6,232 nt of DNA, taken from contig JAVCCT010000210.1 of assembly GCA_030765325.1 (NCBI GenBank), positions 1 to 6,232 of the forward strand, given 5' to 3'. This DNA comes from Candidatus Stygibacter frigidus (lineage in GTDB: Bacteria > Cloacimonadota > Cloacimonadia > Cloacimonadales > TCS61). The translations under genes and the position numbers were made by a program. Positions 5,867 through 6,232 of this stretch are shown in pieces (position 1 is the stretch's first letter; every line of letters begins with the position of its first letter). Under the pieces are notes generated by a model that made no database searches, was not told the origin of the DNA, and saw nothing but the letters and a program-made list of their open reading frames with translations.

Positions 5867-5895
5867 AATGTAAAAATGTAAAATGTAAAATGTAG
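5867..5895. repeat. 7-bp tandem repeat (AATGTAA), four units
   Basis: The units are AATGTAAA, AATGTAA, AATGTAA and AATGTAG. The near-identity of the copies suggests recent slippage, unlike the older-looking 8-bp patches beside it. Confidence 0.7.
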
Positions 5896-5955
5896 AATTA
5901 AGAGTAATGTGAAGATTTTCAATCCGTGAATTGTTAGATGAGAGTTGATTTTTTT

Positions 5956-6016
5956 AGTCTTTTAGTCATGGAGTCCAGCAGTCGTTTGTCGTGAAGTCTT
6001 CCCTTCTGCTCATCAC
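5956..6016. repeat. 61-bp direct repeat, copy B
   Basis: This copy is the same as 5709-5769, displaced by 247 bp, with five substitutions. AGTC again recurs every 8 bp (5956, 5964, 5972, 5980). The DNA between the two copies holds the CACAGAGG, GTGTGAAG and AATGTAA patches. Confidence 0.85.
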
Positions 6017-6110
6017 ATCTCCCTTCTCCCGAATTTTTATGAATCTGGCATCCCCCTGTTTTATATCAATTCTAATAGGTCTAACTAACTGGAAATAATG
6101 GAGATAATAT

Positions 6111-6179
6111 ATGTTGAAAAGAATCAACCATTCGGGAGGTCTCCGACCATCCAGAAGGTTTCAGATGGGAGGTCTTTAA
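6111..6179 (+). CDS. Possible 22-codon small ORF or leader peptide embedded in the inverted repeat
   Basis: An ATG at 6111 is preceded by GGAG with 7-nt spacing and opens a 22-codon frame ending in TAA at 6177. The peptide is basic and rich in Gly, Arg and Ser (MLKRINHSGGLRPSRRF...). From codon 6 on it is encoded by the left arm and loop of the large inverted repeat. It may be a translated leader placed before a hairpin, or simply chance. No similarity is recognised, and what lies downstream is outside the window. Confidence 0.2.
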   Translation: MLKRINHSGGLRPSRRFQMGGL

Positions 6180-6225
6180 CAAAGCTAAGTTACCTCCTGG
6201 ATGGTCGATAGACCTCCCGGATGGT
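6127..6225. repeat. Nested inverted repeat, two 16-bp arms on each side
   Basis: The outer arms, 6127-6142 (ACCATTCGGGAGGTCT) and 6210-6225, pair at 15 of 16 positions, the odd one being a G-T wobble. The inner arms, 6144-6159 and 6192-6207, also pair at 15 of 16. Only 1 and 2 unpaired bases separate the arms, so about 30 bp of near-continuous stem forms around a 32-nt loop. The loop holds a third copy of GGGAGGTCT (6167-6175). There is no T-run after either end within the window, so it is not an obvious intrinsic terminator. It may be an extragenic palindrome or a small mobile-type repeat. Confidence 0.8.
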
Positions 6226-6232
6226 GACGACA

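Larger units (their letters stand above)
5395..6110. other. Gene-free, repeat-rich region upstream of the importer operon
   Basis: I find no convincing gene here on either strand. The stretch is a patchwork of short degenerate tandem repeats with 7-10-bp units and two 61-bp direct repeats, listed separately. The minus strand has an 86-codon open frame at 5655-5395, but it runs through the 9-bp repeat patch and has no recognisable domain, so I do not call it. The importer promoter should lie in the part next to 5394, yet I see no good -35/-10 pair and no recognisable riboswitch core. A 10-bp palindrome, AGTATATACT, sits at 5580-5589. Confidence 0.6.

Noticed and set aside
5709..6225. CRISPR array
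   Set aside because: There are only two 61-bp direct repeats, 186 bp apart, plus degenerate short tandems. There is no regular repeat-spacer pattern and no cas gene.
6111..6232. Insertion-sequence terminal inverted repeat
   Set aside because: The arms face each other across a 32-nt loop, leaving no space for a transposase, and no target-site duplication can be seen. An end of a larger element beyond the window cannot be excluded.

Overview
The window is an AT-rich bacterial segment in which every well-supported gene lies on the minus strand. Nothing fixes the host. The M3 peptidase is of the kind I associate with Bacteroidetes and relatives (FCB group). The right end carries dense short degenerate repeats of a style I associate with uncultured relatives such as Cloacimonadota. 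That placement is only an inference.

Read along the minus strand from right to left, the layout is as follows. (1) Positions 6232-5395 hold no convincing gene. They contain a 99-bp nested inverted repeat, two 61-bp direct repeats and several tandem patches with 7-10-bp periods. (2) Positions 5394-3308 hold four genes with cascading overlaps of 8, 7 and 4 nt. They look like a compact ECF-type (energy-coupling factor) vitamin or micronutrient importer: a half-size ABC protein, a second small ABC ATPase, a T-like membrane protein and an S component. (3) A 159-bp gap contains a 9-bp-period repeat and leads to an M3 metallopeptidase (3148-1112). (4) A strong hairpin-plus-U-tract terminator separates it from an EamA/DMT-family permease (1007-111), which is followed by a second probable terminator at the left edge.

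The most notable point is the ATPase pair of the ECF unit. The 189-residue protein has Walker A, Walker B with the catalytic Glu, and the H-loop His. Its helical lobe is shrunken and its signature motif is degenerate (SGKE). The 134-residue partner is the reciprocal piece: it has no Walker A, and Tyr and Asn sit where Walker B Asp and Glu belong, but it keeps a perfect LSGGE signature. Together they could build one hybrid ATP site. The alternative is that the 134-residue gene is a decaying remnant. The T-like protein is also short and lacks the usual Ala-Arg-Gly coupling motif, so the whole importer looks reduced or strongly diverged. The transported compound cannot be told from sequence, and I see no riboswitch upstream.

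The peptidase (peptide degradation) and the EamA permease (unknown metabolite) are probably independent transcription units with no clear functional link to the importer.
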